From NCBI GenBank assembly GCA_964361185.1, contig CAYHZS010000007.1, positions 1 to 20,161 of the forward strand: a stretch of 20,161 bases of DNA. The letters run 5' to 3'. This document shows, piece by piece, positions 12,863 through 19,080 of this stretch. Source of the stretch: JBAZYZ01 sp964361185 (GTDB lineage: Bacteria; Patescibacteriota; Minisyncoccia; Phycocordibacterales; VMEP01). Below the pieces are notes generated by a model. That model had not been told where the DNA came from, ran no database searches, and saw nothing but the letters and a program-made list of their open reading frames with translations. The position numbers were made by a program, and so were the translations under genes. Within the stretch, counting starts at the first letter, position 1. Each line of letters starts with the position of its first letter.

Positions 12863-13333
12863 TTACCAAGTGAAGTGGGCAAAAGCCTTATTCGCCTCCG
12901 CCATTCTGTGTGTGTCTTCCTTCTTCTTGATAGCCGTGCCCTCGTTATTTGAAGCCGCAATCAGCTCATCCGCTAGTTTTTTCGCCATGGGGGCCCCTTT
13001 CTTCGCCTGCGCCGCGTCAATAATCCAGCGGAAAGAGAGCGCCATCTTCCTTTCGGGGCGCACTTCACGGGGCACCTGATAGTTGGCACCTCCGATTCGG
13101 CGAGAACGCACTTCCATCAAGGGTCCGGTGTTTTTAATAGCCAAATCAAAAATCTCCAGAGGGTTCGGATTCTTGGTTTTCTCTTTAATTATTTCAAAAG
13201 CGTCATAAACAACCTTTCTGGCGGTATTTTTCTTTCCGCTATCCATTATATAGTTTATAAACTTGCCGACCTTGGCGGAATTATAAGACAAGTCTGGTTT
13301 GGCGATATTTCGATTTTTAACTTTGCGTCGCAT
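12863..13333 (-). CDS. rpsG: Ribosomal protein uS7
   Basis: S7 nucleates assembly of the 30S head and contacts the E site. The 156 residues are the normal length: KVGKFINYIMDSGKK (21-35), VRSRRIGGANYQVPREVRP (75-93), ALSFRWIIDAA and the ending EDTHRMAEANKAFAHFTW. The ATG (13331-13333) has no well-placed SD (an AAGGAC is 17 nt upstream). It lies between rpsL and fusA in the classical str order; the spacer to rpsL holds a direct repeat of CTATAAGCTA (13376 and 13392). Confidence 0.97.
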   Translation of the reverse strand: MRRKVKNRNIAKPDLSYNSAKVGKFINYIMDSGKKNTARKVVYDAFEIIKEKTKNPNPLEIFDLAIKNTGPLMEVRSRRIGGANYQVPREVRPERKMALSFRWIIDAAQAKKGAPMAKKLADELIAASNNEGTAIKKKEDTHRMAEANKAFAHFTW

Positions 13334-13398
13334 TGTTTTTAGTATGTTATGTCCTTTTGGCTTTTATTTTTTTACCTATAAGCTAAAGAAGCTATAAG

Positions 13399-13818
13399 CT
13401 ATTTTGCTACCTTCGGCCTTTTGGCTCCATAAAGCGACCTGCCCTGCTTGCGATTCTCCACACCCGAAGCGTCCAAGCGTCCGCGGACAATATGGTAGCG
13501 CACGCCAGCCAAGTCTTTCACTCGGCCACCGCGAAGTATCACAACAGAGTGTTCCTGCAAATTGTGTTTAATACCAGGGATGTAAGCGGTAACTTCCATA
13601 CCATTCGTAAGGCGGACACGGGCAATTTTGCGGAGAGCCGAGTTCGGCTTTTTTGGGGTAGTGGTCGTTACTTTTATACAGACACCGCGCTTAAAAGGAG
13701 AGGCATACCTCTGTGGACGATTTTTAATAGCGTTAAAACCACGCGCCAAAGCCACCGCTTTGGAACGTTTGATTATTTTCTTCCGGCCCCTTCTGGCCAA
13801 TTGATTTGTTGTAGGCAT
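13399..13818 (-). CDS. rpsL: Ribosomal protein uS12
   Basis: S12 monitors decoding at the A site. The 139 residues include TTPKKPNSALRK (53-64), the segment where streptomycin-resistance changes occur, GHNLQEHS-like KHNLQEHSVVILRGGRVKDL (84-103) and a normal C-terminus. An insertion of about 14 residues follows the N-terminal basic stretch (near AVALARGFNAIKN). Residue 104 is Ala in KDLAGVRYH, where bacterial S12 almost always has Pro (Pro90 in E. coli). The ATG is 2 nt after the arm of the 52-nt inverted repeat and has no SD. Confidence 0.97.
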   Translation of the reverse strand: MPTTNQLARRGRKKIIKRSKAVALARGFNAIKNRPQRYASPFKRGVCIKVTTTTPKKPNSALRKIARVRLTNGMEVTAYIPGIKHNLQEHSVVILRGGRVKDLAGVRYHIVRGRLDASGVENRKQGRSLYGAKRPKVAK

Positions 13819-13820
13819 TT

Positions 13821-13872
13821 ACCCTGTGAAATATTCGCCCCACGAATCAGGCCTACGGCCATTTCACAGGGT
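13821..13872. repeat. 52-nt inverted repeat, copy 2 (rpsL leader)
   Basis: Arms ACCCTGTGAAAT (13821-13832) and ATTTCACAGGGT (13861-13872), perfect 12 bp, with a 28-nt interior that holds ATTCG/CGAAT and GGCC-TAC-GGCC hairpins, so a three-way fold is possible. It ends 2 nt before the rpsL ATG. Partner of 6416-6467. Confidence 0.85.
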
Positions 13873-13920
13873 GAACTTTATTAATATTCTAAACAAAAAA
13901 ACGCTTACGCGTATGTGAGA

Positions 13921-13949
13921 AATGTACTATATTGACCTCAAAAAGGCAA
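13921..13949 (-). promoter_or_regulatory. Possible promoter of rpsL
   Basis: Minus strand: TTGCCT (13944-13949), 17-nt spacer, TACATT (13921-13926). Downstream, ACGC-GTAA-GCGT followed by seven T (13894-13913) looks like a weak terminator and could belong to the protease gene or act as an attenuator. Confidence 0.35.
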
Positions 13950-13961
13950 ACAGCTAGGTAT

Positions 13962-14588
13962 TTACAGAGGAATACCAGTGAAAAGGCGAAACAGGACTTT
14001 TGTAATCGAACCGACTACTGGGCCCAAAAATATGGGCAGAAGTATAAGTAAAGCTAGAATAACCAGAAGAAAATTGCGCTCGGCAAATTCCTGTATGGGG
14101 TAAAACCAGTTCGGGAAAAGAGCCAAGAGCACTTTTGAGCCATCCAGTGGCGGAATTGGCAGAAGGTTGAAAACTCCGAGAATAATGTTGAGGGTCACAA
14201 TCATTCCGGCAATTGTAAGGAACGATGGCGGAAGCCCGGGGATAAAACGCATCAAAAGACCGAAGATGAGGGCAACCAGAAAATTCATTGCCACTCCGGC
14301 TAAAGATACAGCCAGTGTTCCCCATTTTTGATTCCTTAAGTTATACGGATTGTAAGGCACGGGCTTAGCCCAGCCCACCACCACGCCTGAGCCGGTGAAT
14401 ATAAGGAGTGCGGGCAGAAGAACAGAGCCGAATAAATCAATATGCGGAACAGGATTCAAGGTAAGCCTTCCCGCCAAACGCGCGGTCGGGTCGCCCTGCA
14501 TGTCAGCCACGTAGCCGTGAGCCACTTCGTGCAGAATAACCGAGAATATCAAGATGATAATGTAAAAAAGCGTGTCTATTCCAATCAT
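13962..14588 (-). CDS. Site-2-type (M50) membrane zinc protease
   Basis: Intramembrane metalloproteases of this family cut membrane-bound regulators or leftover signal peptides. The 208 residues have HEVAH at 20-24 in the first membrane helix (HExxH zinc motif) and NLLPIPPLDG at 141-150, with Asp149 as the third ligand. Several further hydrophobic helices follow, with no PDZ domain, which fits the short group found in many bacteria. The start MIGIDTLF has no SD. The gene stands alone upstream of rpsL; TAGT-type heptamers (14592-14619) precede its start. Substrate unknown. Confidence 0.93.
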   Translation of the reverse strand: MIGIDTLFYIIILIFSVILHEVAHGYVADMQGDPTARLAGRLTLNPVPHIDLFGSVLLPALLIFTGSGVVVGWAKPVPYNPYNLRNQKWGTLAVSLAGVAMNFLVALIFGLLMRFIPGLPPSFLTIAGMIVTLNIILGVFNLLPIPPLDGSKVLLALFPNWFYPIQEFAERNFLLVILALLILLPIFLGPVVGSITKVLFRLFTGIPL

Positions 14589-14591
14589 GTT

Positions 14592-14619
14592 TAGTTTATA
14601 GTTGGTAGTGAGTAGTTTG
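14592..14619. repeat. Heptamer array upstream of the M50 protease gene
   Basis: Four consecutive units of TAGTNNN type: TAGTTTA, TAGTTGG, TAGTGAG and TAGTTTG, with TAGCCAC possibly a fifth. It starts 3 nt upstream of the ATG (minus strand). No facing array is obvious here. Confidence 0.65.
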
Positions 14620-14632
14620 TAGCCACCCGAAT

Positions 14633-14661
14633 TTGCAGAGTTAACTATTCCATGTTAGCAT
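14633..14661 (+). promoter_or_regulatory. Promoter of bL28 gene
   Basis: TTGCAG (14633-14638), 17-nt spacer, TAGCAT (14656-14661). It would start an mRNA with a leader of about 65 nt, largely composed of 7-nt units. Confidence 0.65.
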
Positions 14662-14666
14662 AACCC

Positions 14667-14694
14667 CGTAAAACGTAGAATATGTAACCTGTAA
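14667..14694 (+). repeat. Heptamer array in the bL28 leader
   Basis: Units CGTAAAA, CGTAGAA, TATGTAA and CCTGTAA in a row; the first is the same word as in the tuf-rpsJ spacer. AACGT and ACGTT within it can pair. Confidence 0.55.
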
Positions 14695-14734
14695 CGTTTG
14701 AATAAAAAGTTATAAGTTTTTCGCTACAAGATCC

Positions 14735-14941
14735 ATGGCCAAATCATGCCCATCATGCAATAGAGGAACAAAAGTCGCCGGCGGTTATTCCAACCGTACC
14801 CGCGCCACCAAGTTCACCCCGACCGGAATGGTACGCAAGTACCCTAATTTGCAGTGGGCCAAGCTCCCCTCGGGTGGAAGAATAAAAATCTGCACACGTT
14901 GTCTCAAGGCAAACAAGCAACTCACAATGAAAGTAAGATAA
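14735..14941 (+). CDS. rpmB: Ribosomal protein bL28, zinc-ribbon form
   Basis: L28 is a small protein of the large subunit. The 68 residues match it: MAKSCPSC, then SNRTRATKFTPT (19-30; the family has SHANRKTKR-F-PN), RKYPNLQWAKLPSGGRIKICTRC and LKANKQ. Cys5/Cys8 (CPSC) and Cys54/Cys57 (CTRC) form two CxxC pairs, as expected of zinc-binding bL28. There is no SD before the ATG (CAAGATCC). It is a solo gene with a TAGCAT promoter and an intrinsic terminator. A heptamer array begins at the last base of its stop codon. Confidence 0.9.
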   Translation: MAKSCPSCNRGTKVAGGYSNRTRATKFTPTGMVRKYPNLQWAKLPSGGRIKICTRCLKANKQLTMKVR

Positions 14942-14968
14942 CCAACAACTTACGACTAACAACTAACG
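14941..14968. repeat. Heptamer array after bL28
   Basis: Units ACCAACA, ACTTACG, ACTAACA and ACTAACG, the same word family as at 4567-4594 and 7878-7905 but on the other side of the genome segment and after a plus-strand gene. It begins in the stop codon. Confidence 0.75.
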
Positions 14969-14975
14969 ATGGAAG

Positions 14976-14998
14976 ACCGCCAAATTGGGCGGTTTTTT
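14976..14998 (+). terminator. Intrinsic terminator of bL28 gene
   Basis: ACCGCC (14976-14981), loop AAATTG, GGCGGT (14988-14993), then six T. Confidence 0.9.
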
Positions 14999-15016
14999 CA
15001 TAATTTATACAATTTC

Positions 15017-15044
15017 TTGACTTTAATGTGTGCGGGGGTAGTAT
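15017..15044 (+). promoter_or_regulatory. Promoter of the 15100 gene
   Basis: TTGACT (15017-15022), 16-nt spacer, TAGTAT (15039-15044), the same layout as the tuf promoter. Confidence 0.75.
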
Positions 15045-15099
15045 TCCTTTCAGATTGTAATCGCCAAACAAACATACTGGATAGAGGGGGGGGTATCAG

Positions 15100-15471
15100 A
15101 TGGAACATCCTGTTGCAAATAATTTACGGGAAATGCTCGACATCAACAACAAAGAGGATGAGTGGCCATTGGCACTTGCACTCATAAGGGTGATCTTGAA
15201 CACAGGTGAGTCACTTATCGGATTGGTTGTCCGGTTCGAACAAGACTCACACCCCAATGAGTTCCTGTTTCAGAAGGGAGTGCCAGGGAACCCGAGTGCT
15301 GATGCTCCGTTACTTTTCCACATAATACCGACTGCTACATCTGACGGCACCGAACCGCGATGGTTTCGTTTCGGGGAAAAGCCCAAGGAAGTACGTTATG
15401 TGGTTTGTAGCGGGTGGGGCAAGCACATCAATGAACGGGTACTGGGGGAAAACGCTCACTCCATCGCGTAA
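15100..15471 (+). CDS. Orphan protein, 123 aa, function unknown
   Basis: I do not recognise this protein. It has an N-terminal helix-prone part (NNLREMLDINNKEDEWPLAL), a hydrophobic strand pair (ALIRVILNTG, SLIGLVVRFEQ) and a C-terminal half rich in aromatic residues with PRWFRFGEKPKEVRYVVCSG. There is no signal peptide or clear membrane helix. The start is set by a GAGGGGGGGG tract six nt upstream, which acts as an SD. It is a solo unit: TTGACT-N16-TAGTAT promoter and a strong terminator. It lies between bL28 and the ComEC-type hydrolase gene, on the opposite strand to the latter. Confidence 0.8.
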   Translation: MEHPVANNLREMLDINNKEDEWPLALALIRVILNTGESLIGLVVRFEQDSHPNEFLFQKGVPGNPSADAPLLFHIIPTATSDGTEPRWFRFGEKPKEVRYVVCSGWGKHINERVLGENAHSIA

Positions 15472-15490
15472 TCATAGGCCACTCGAGAAG

Positions 15491-15510
15491 CCCGCATTCG
15501 CGGGTTTTTT
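15491..15510 (+). terminator. Intrinsic terminator of the 15100 gene
   Basis: CCCGC (15491-15495), loop ATTC, GCGGG (15500-15504), then six T and a further T-rich stretch. Confidence 0.9.
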
Positions 15511-15536
15511 CTTTTTTTCTCTTACCTCTATCTCTC

Positions 15537-15574
15537 TCGGTATAATTACCCGCGATAGCGGGTAATTATACCGA
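15537..15574. repeat. 17-bp perfect inverted repeat with GATA loop
   Basis: TCGGTATAATTACCCGC (15537-15553), GATA, and its exact complement (15558-15574). It lies between the ends of two convergent genes. No T run follows on either strand, so it is not a standard intrinsic terminator. The arms contain TATAAT. Confidence 0.85.
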
Positions 15575-15588
15575 ACTAATTTTATTGT

Positions 15589-16461
15589 TTATCTTTGTAT
15601 TTTGTAATTTAACTCTTCCCCATCCGTTTCAAAAATTATTGTTCCCGAATCGCAGGTGGAGAATTTGGGTATTTTAAATTTTTCCAAAAGCACTAAGACT
15701 TCCTTGTGTGGATGGCCGTACGAATTTTTACATCCCGCGGAAATAATTGAGTATTCGGGTGAAACAAAACCTAAATATGTTTCACCTGTGGATGTGCGCG
15801 AGCCGTGGTGTCCGAGTTTCAAAACATTTGATTTCAAATTTTTATTATCCAACGAAATTAAATACTGTTCTATTTTTATCGGAGAATCACCCGTGAGCAA
15901 AAACGATTTGTTTTTATAAACCAATCTACCGACGATTGAAGCTTCGTTGGTTTCTTTGAATTTTGAAACATCAAGATCGGGAAACAAAATATCCAAATAC
16001 ACGTCGCGCGACAAATGCACGCGCATTCCGCGGCGCGCGGTAACCTCCCGCGCGCCGCTTTCACCGATTTTTTTCTCGAGCGCTTTGTAAATTGCCGTAT
16101 CGGACTTGGCGCCCGAAACAAAAATATTATCAACTTTATATCTTTCAAGCACCGAGGGTAGCCCTCCTATATGATCAGCATCGGGATGCGTGGCCAAAAT
16201 AGCGTCAATTGTGCGATCGTATGGCGCCATCACGGCGCCCAAAGAAGACAAAACCTGCGCTCCCCTTCCTCCGTCCACGAGCAGTTGATTGCCATTCGGC
16301 GCCTCAATAAAAATAGCGTCCCCTTGCCCGACGTCGAGAAAAGCAACCTTAAGTTCGTTGCCACGCTCCTCACGAAAAACCGTAAGCCAAACGAAAATAT
16401 CAACTAAAATAAGGACAATTAAGACAAAAAGTGGATAGTACTTTCGGGCTGATTCAGACAT
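15589..16461 (-). CDS. ComEC-type metallo-beta-lactamase protein (split C-terminal part of ComEC)
   Basis: In full-length ComEC the C-terminal metallo-beta-lactamase domain is thought to degrade the strand of DNA that is not imported. Here it is a separate 290-residue protein with one N-terminal membrane helix (about 10-28) that would place the domain outside. Motifs: FLDVGQGDAIFIE (41-53), DGG (63-65), THPDADH (91-97), TGDS (190-193), GHHGS (217-221) and GHPH (249-252), all metal-site segments. There is no SD; TATACT at 16471-16476 (minus) suggests a leaderless mRNA. The channel part is the next gene upstream, 424 bp away, with an opposite-strand orphan in between. Confidence 0.9.
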   Translation of the reverse strand: MSESARKYYPLFVLIVLILVDIFVWLTVFREERGNELKVAFLDVGQGDAIFIEAPNGNQLLVDGGRGAQVLSSLGAVMAPYDRTIDAILATHPDADHIGGLPSVLERYKVDNIFVSGAKSDTAIYKALEKKIGESGAREVTARRGMRVHLSRDVYLDILFPDLDVSKFKETNEASIVGRLVYKNKSFLLTGDSPIKIEQYLISLDNKNLKSNVLKLGHHGSRTSTGETYLGFVSPEYSIISAGCKNSYGHPHKEVLVLLEKFKIPKFSTCDSGTIIFETDGEELNYKIQR

Positions 16462-16494
16462 TTATTTTAAAGTATACGATATCCACAGAAATTC

Positions 16495-16522
16495 TTTACA
16501 GTCGGCTTAAACGGAGTAAAAT
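16495..16522 (+). promoter_or_regulatory. Promoter of the leader-peptide/16640 unit
   Basis: TTTACA (16495-16500), 16-nt spacer, TAAAAT (16517-16522). The start of transcription would fall within a few nt of the ATG at 16531. It is divergent from, and near, the MBL gene promoter. Confidence 0.65.
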
Positions 16523-16530
16523 TACTTTTA

Positions 16531-16566
16531 ATGAAGCTGGCAGAAAAATACGAAGGAATAAACTAA
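16531..16566 (+). CDS. Possible leaderless 11-aa leader peptide
   Basis: ATG...TAA encodes MKLAEKYEGIN. It begins about where transcription should start and ends one base before a terminator hairpin. Promoter, short peptide, terminator, then SD and gene is the layout of a transcription attenuator, but no run of one amino acid is present, so the signal sensed, if any, is unknown. It may also be chance. Confidence 0.35.
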   Translation: MKLAEKYEGIN

Positions 16567-16589
16567 ACCCCGAAAGGGGGTATTTTTTT
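16567..16589 (+). terminator. Terminator hairpin upstream of the 16640 gene (attenuator-like)
   Basis: ACCCC, loop GAAAG, GGGGT, then ATTTTTTT. It stands between the only visible plus promoter and the SD of the 16640 gene, so the gene would need read-through or a conditional antiterminated state. It might instead end a tiny RNA. Confidence 0.75.
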
Positions 16590-16639
16590 GTCCGCGATGG
16601 CTCTTTGCAAAAACCAAACAAACTGGAGGGAATATGGGA

Positions 16640-16852
16640 ATGGAAGCGACGGAAATAACCTTGGACTGGCGTGAAATGCTTTTCAAAGAAACAGCAGCCG
16701 GTCAGGATGGAACGATACATTACTACGATTTTCCTTGCCCAATATTGTCCGGTGCCAATTGCGATAGGCTTGGGACACGGGATTTGTTCATCGAACAGGG
16801 AAACCCGCTCTGCCACGACGGGAAAAGCTGTCTTGTGGTAGCCAAACGGTAG
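16640..16852 (+). CDS. Orphan small protein with four Cys, 70 aa
   Basis: I do not recognise this protein. Two in-frame ATGs exist, at 16634 and 16640. GGAGGG (16625-16630) is 3 nt from the first and 9 nt from the second, so 16640 (MEATEITLDWREM...) is preferred. The second half has CPILSGANC and CHDGKSC, two Cys pairs that might bind a metal or form disulfides; the rest is acidic. No signal peptide. It is a solo unit with terminator hairpins before and after it, placed between the two halves of ComEC on the other strand. Function unknown; a link to competence is only suggested by position. Confidence 0.75.
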   Translation: MEATEITLDWREMLFKETAAGQDGTIHYYDFPCPILSGANCDRLGTRDLFIEQGNPLCHDGKSCLVVAKR

Positions 16853-16878
16853 AAACAGGACGCCTTGCCCCCCGTTGG

Positions 16879-16900
16879 ACGCCGCTCACGCGGCGTTTTT
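16879..16900 (+). terminator. Terminator of the 16640 gene, overlapping the comEC stop codon
   Basis: ACGCCGC (16879-16885), loop TCAC, GCGGCGT (16890-16896), then five or six T. The loop holds the comEC stop codon (TGA on the minus strand) and the right arm encodes its last Ala codons, so the two convergent genes share this DNA. Confidence 0.9.
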
Positions 16901-18349
16901 TCTTTTCCAAAAAATAAATAGTGCCACCGCGTACACGCAAATGATTATAAACAGGCCGGCTTTGCCGACTGAAATAGTAGCGAATGGCAAGCCGGCAAAT
17001 AATTCCGCAACCCATATGGTATGGGAAAGCAAAAGTGAAGTAATGAAGGCGAAGGGAAGCGCAATTGCCTGCCCCAAAAATCCGAGTAGCCCCGTAAGGA
17101 AAGTACCAAACATCTGGAGGGGCGAAGCCGGTAAAACCAAAATATTTACGGGAAGAGAAACGAGCGAAACCATACCGCTTAAATATATTAGAAGCGGAAG
17201 CACAGCAATTTGCGTAGAAATTGTCTGCGATATCAATTCTTTAAGCGCGACTGGCCTCCATTTCCCAAGTTTCAAGAAAATTGGCGGGGTCAAATAAATG
17301 AGCCCGAGCGTCGCCAAAAAAGAAAGCTGAAACGAAGCGTCAAAAAGCAAAATGTTGGGGTTCTCAATGAGCATAAGCACGCCGGCGAGAAAAAGTGCCC
17401 TACCGGCATCATAGGTTCGCCCCGTTGCCGTGCCCAAGAGTGCAATGAGCGCCATAACGCCGGCGCGCACCGCGGAAGCTCCACCGCCAGTCATTATTAT
17501 GAAAAGAACGATAGATAATCCGCCTGCTAGCGCGCGATACACGACAGGCAGAAAAGAAAATATTTTCATGAAAAACTGGGAAACTAGAGCGATGTTGTAT
17601 CCGGAAAGCACGACCATGTGCACGATTCCGGCGCGCGTGAACGTGTCGGTAAGATCTTCCGGAAGCCCGTGCTTCTCGCCCAGCGTCATGCCGAGCGAAA
17701 GCGATACTTCAGGTTCGCTTATATTTTCCCGCAAACTGCCGGAAAATTTTTCGCGGATTTTAAAAAGCGAGGAAAATAGGATATTTCCGTTTCCGGAAGA
17801 AATAACTTTTACTTCGGACGAAGAAATTTCGCGGAATATACCCTTCCTCGCCATGTATTCTTCATAATCAAACTCTCTGCCACTTTCCTTCTGTTCACTA
17901 TCAGAAAAATTTTTAATCGGCTTCAGTGTCCCGCTCAATATTATTTTGTCGCCATAGTGTAATTTGGGATAAAGCGGAGCTTTAACCAAAATCCTTTCGT
18001 TCGAAGAAAATTCTCCAGAAAAAGAATTTATTTTATTCGGTAAAAGCACGAGGCGCACATTCCCCGCGCGAGTGTCGGGATATTCCAAAACAGTACTTTC
18101 AATCGTCACTCGGGAATTTTCGATAGAACCAAGTTCATTTACGTAGCGGTATTGCTCAATCTCCACCCGCGCCAACCCCAAACCAAAAAACAAGAAAAAA
18201 ATCGCGATTGGAAGAAATCGCGCGTCCCTGCCTAGGGCGAGAAAAACCGCGACGGAAAGAACCGCGCATAACCCCGCGAGAGCAAAACCAAAATCCAAAA
18301 CCGAACCGAAGGCGATTCCAAAAACAAAACCCGCCAGTGCTGTAGCCAT
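16886..18349 (-). CDS. comEC: ComEC/Rec2 DNA-uptake channel protein (without MBL domain)
   Basis: ComEC forms the inner-membrane channel that imports single-stranded DNA in natural transformation. The 487 residues begin with membrane helices (about 1-60), then an OB-fold-like part with ILVKAPLYPKLHYGDKIILS (120-139) and FDYEEYMARKGIF (160-172), then the competence domain with HMVVLSGYN at 244-252 and about eight further helices. It ends KRKNAA where the usual metallo-beta-lactamase domain would begin; that domain is a separate gene downstream. GGGG is close to the ATG but there is no true SD. The last codons overlap the terminator of the opposing small gene. Confidence 0.93.
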   Translation of the reverse strand: MATALAGFVFGIAFGSVLDFGFALAGLCAVLSVAVFLALGRDARFLPIAIFFLFFGLGLARVEIEQYRYVNELGSIENSRVTIESTVLEYPDTRAGNVRLVLLPNKINSFSGEFSSNERILVKAPLYPKLHYGDKIILSGTLKPIKNFSDSEQKESGREFDYEEYMARKGIFREISSSEVKVISSGNGNILFSSLFKIREKFSGSLRENISEPEVSLSLGMTLGEKHGLPEDLTDTFTRAGIVHMVVLSGYNIALVSQFFMKIFSFLPVVYRALAGGLSIVLFIIMTGGGASAVRAGVMALIALLGTATGRTYDAGRALFLAGVLMLIENPNILLFDASFQLSFLATLGLIYLTPPIFLKLGKWRPVALKELISQTISTQIAVLPLLIYLSGMVSLVSLPVNILVLPASPLQMFGTFLTGLLGFLGQAIALPFAFITSLLLSHTIWVAELFAGLPFATISVGKAGLFIIICVYAVALFIFWKRKNAA

Positions 18350-18359
18350 ACCCCTATTG

Positions 18360-18393
18360 TATAGGCCTATGCGCTAACAGCGCAAAACCTATA
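18360..18393. repeat. Hairpin between comEC and the 18505 gene
   Basis: TGCGCT-AAC-AGCGCA (18370-18384) forms the tip and TATAGG (18360-18365) with CCTATA (18388-18393) the base. It lies in the divergent spacer just before the comEC ATG. A regulatory role is not shown. Confidence 0.5.
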
Positions 18394-18449
18394 TAACAAC
18401 GTCTCTCGTATGACATACAAAAAATATTTTGTGCGTCAATCCTCGCTTG

Positions 18450-18479
18450 TTGTTATAAAACAAAACATCATGATAGCAT
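18450..18479 (+). promoter_or_regulatory. Promoter of the 18505 gene
   Basis: TTGTTA (18450-18455), 18-nt spacer, TAGCAT (18474-18479), about 25 nt before the ATG. Confidence 0.6.
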
Positions 18480-18504
18480 TCAGGGCAGAAACAAAGGAGG
18501 CCTT

Positions 18505-19080
18505 ATGCTCATTTCAAGCCAAATCGAAGGGGTGACAATTACCCCAAGATGGTATTTCGACGAAGCGCTTGTTTTGGGCATGCCCCCGATTAAGCGCCCC
18601 AAGCAATTTTTCGGGAAATCCTCTTGGATAATGCTAGGCAAAAGGAATGACAGGGAGATATCCGGCAAAAAGCCAGACAACCTCGGGGAAGAAGAGATGC
18701 TTTGGAAACTGACAGAGCGCCTTTCTCTCTGTCCGCCGGACGGTGATATGTCGCCATACGAAAAGACAATGGCTTTGGCAGTTTCTGAAAGAGAAGGCAT
18801 GCGCGCGGATGAGATAACTTTCGAGCTTTCGGAAAAAGGGTTCTACCCCGCAAGCTTTACCGAGGCGATGCACTATTTCGCAAAAGTCGCGGGGCAAAAT
18901 GTCTCTCTGGGAAAAGTATTCCACTTGAGAACGCATCTTCGAGACGTAAAAAATGTAGATGAATGGATTGTGGAGACCATCGGCCTAAACCACGTTAAAG
19001 CAAAGTTCTTCACTCCCGCCAAACCGTTCGCGGCGGGTTCGCAGTTCGTCGTGATTAAGGAAGAAAAAAAGAAAAAATGA
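18505..19080 (+). CDS. Orphan protein, 191 aa, function unknown
   Basis: I do not recognise this protein, the largest of the five orphans. Features seen: a strand-rich N-terminus (MLISSQIEGVTITPRWYFDE), a basic middle with SGKKPDNLGEEEMLWKLTER, a helical stretch (YEKTMALAVSEREGMRADE), and a C-terminal half with VFHLRTHLRDVKNVDEWIVE, ending in a Lys tail. No membrane segment. AAGGAGG four nt before the ATG fixes the start. It is a solo unit with a TAGCAT promoter and a 9-bp terminator, divergent from comEC. The acidic/basic segments and soluble look would suit a nucleic-acid-associated protein, but that is a guess. Confidence 0.85.
   Translation: MLISSQIEGVTITPRWYFDEALVLGMPPIKRPKQFFGKSSWIMLGKRNDREISGKKPDNLGEEEMLWKLTERLSLCPPDGDMSPYEKTMALAVSEREGMRADEITFELSEKGFYPASFTEAMHYFAKVAGQNVSLGKVFHLRTHLRDVKNVDEWIVETIGLNHVKAKFFTPAKPFAAGSQFVVIKEEKKKK

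Noticed and set aside
716..19080. Prophage or plasmid origin of the five orphan genes
   Set aside because: They are single scattered units with no integrase, capsid, replication or toxin-antitoxin genes nearby.
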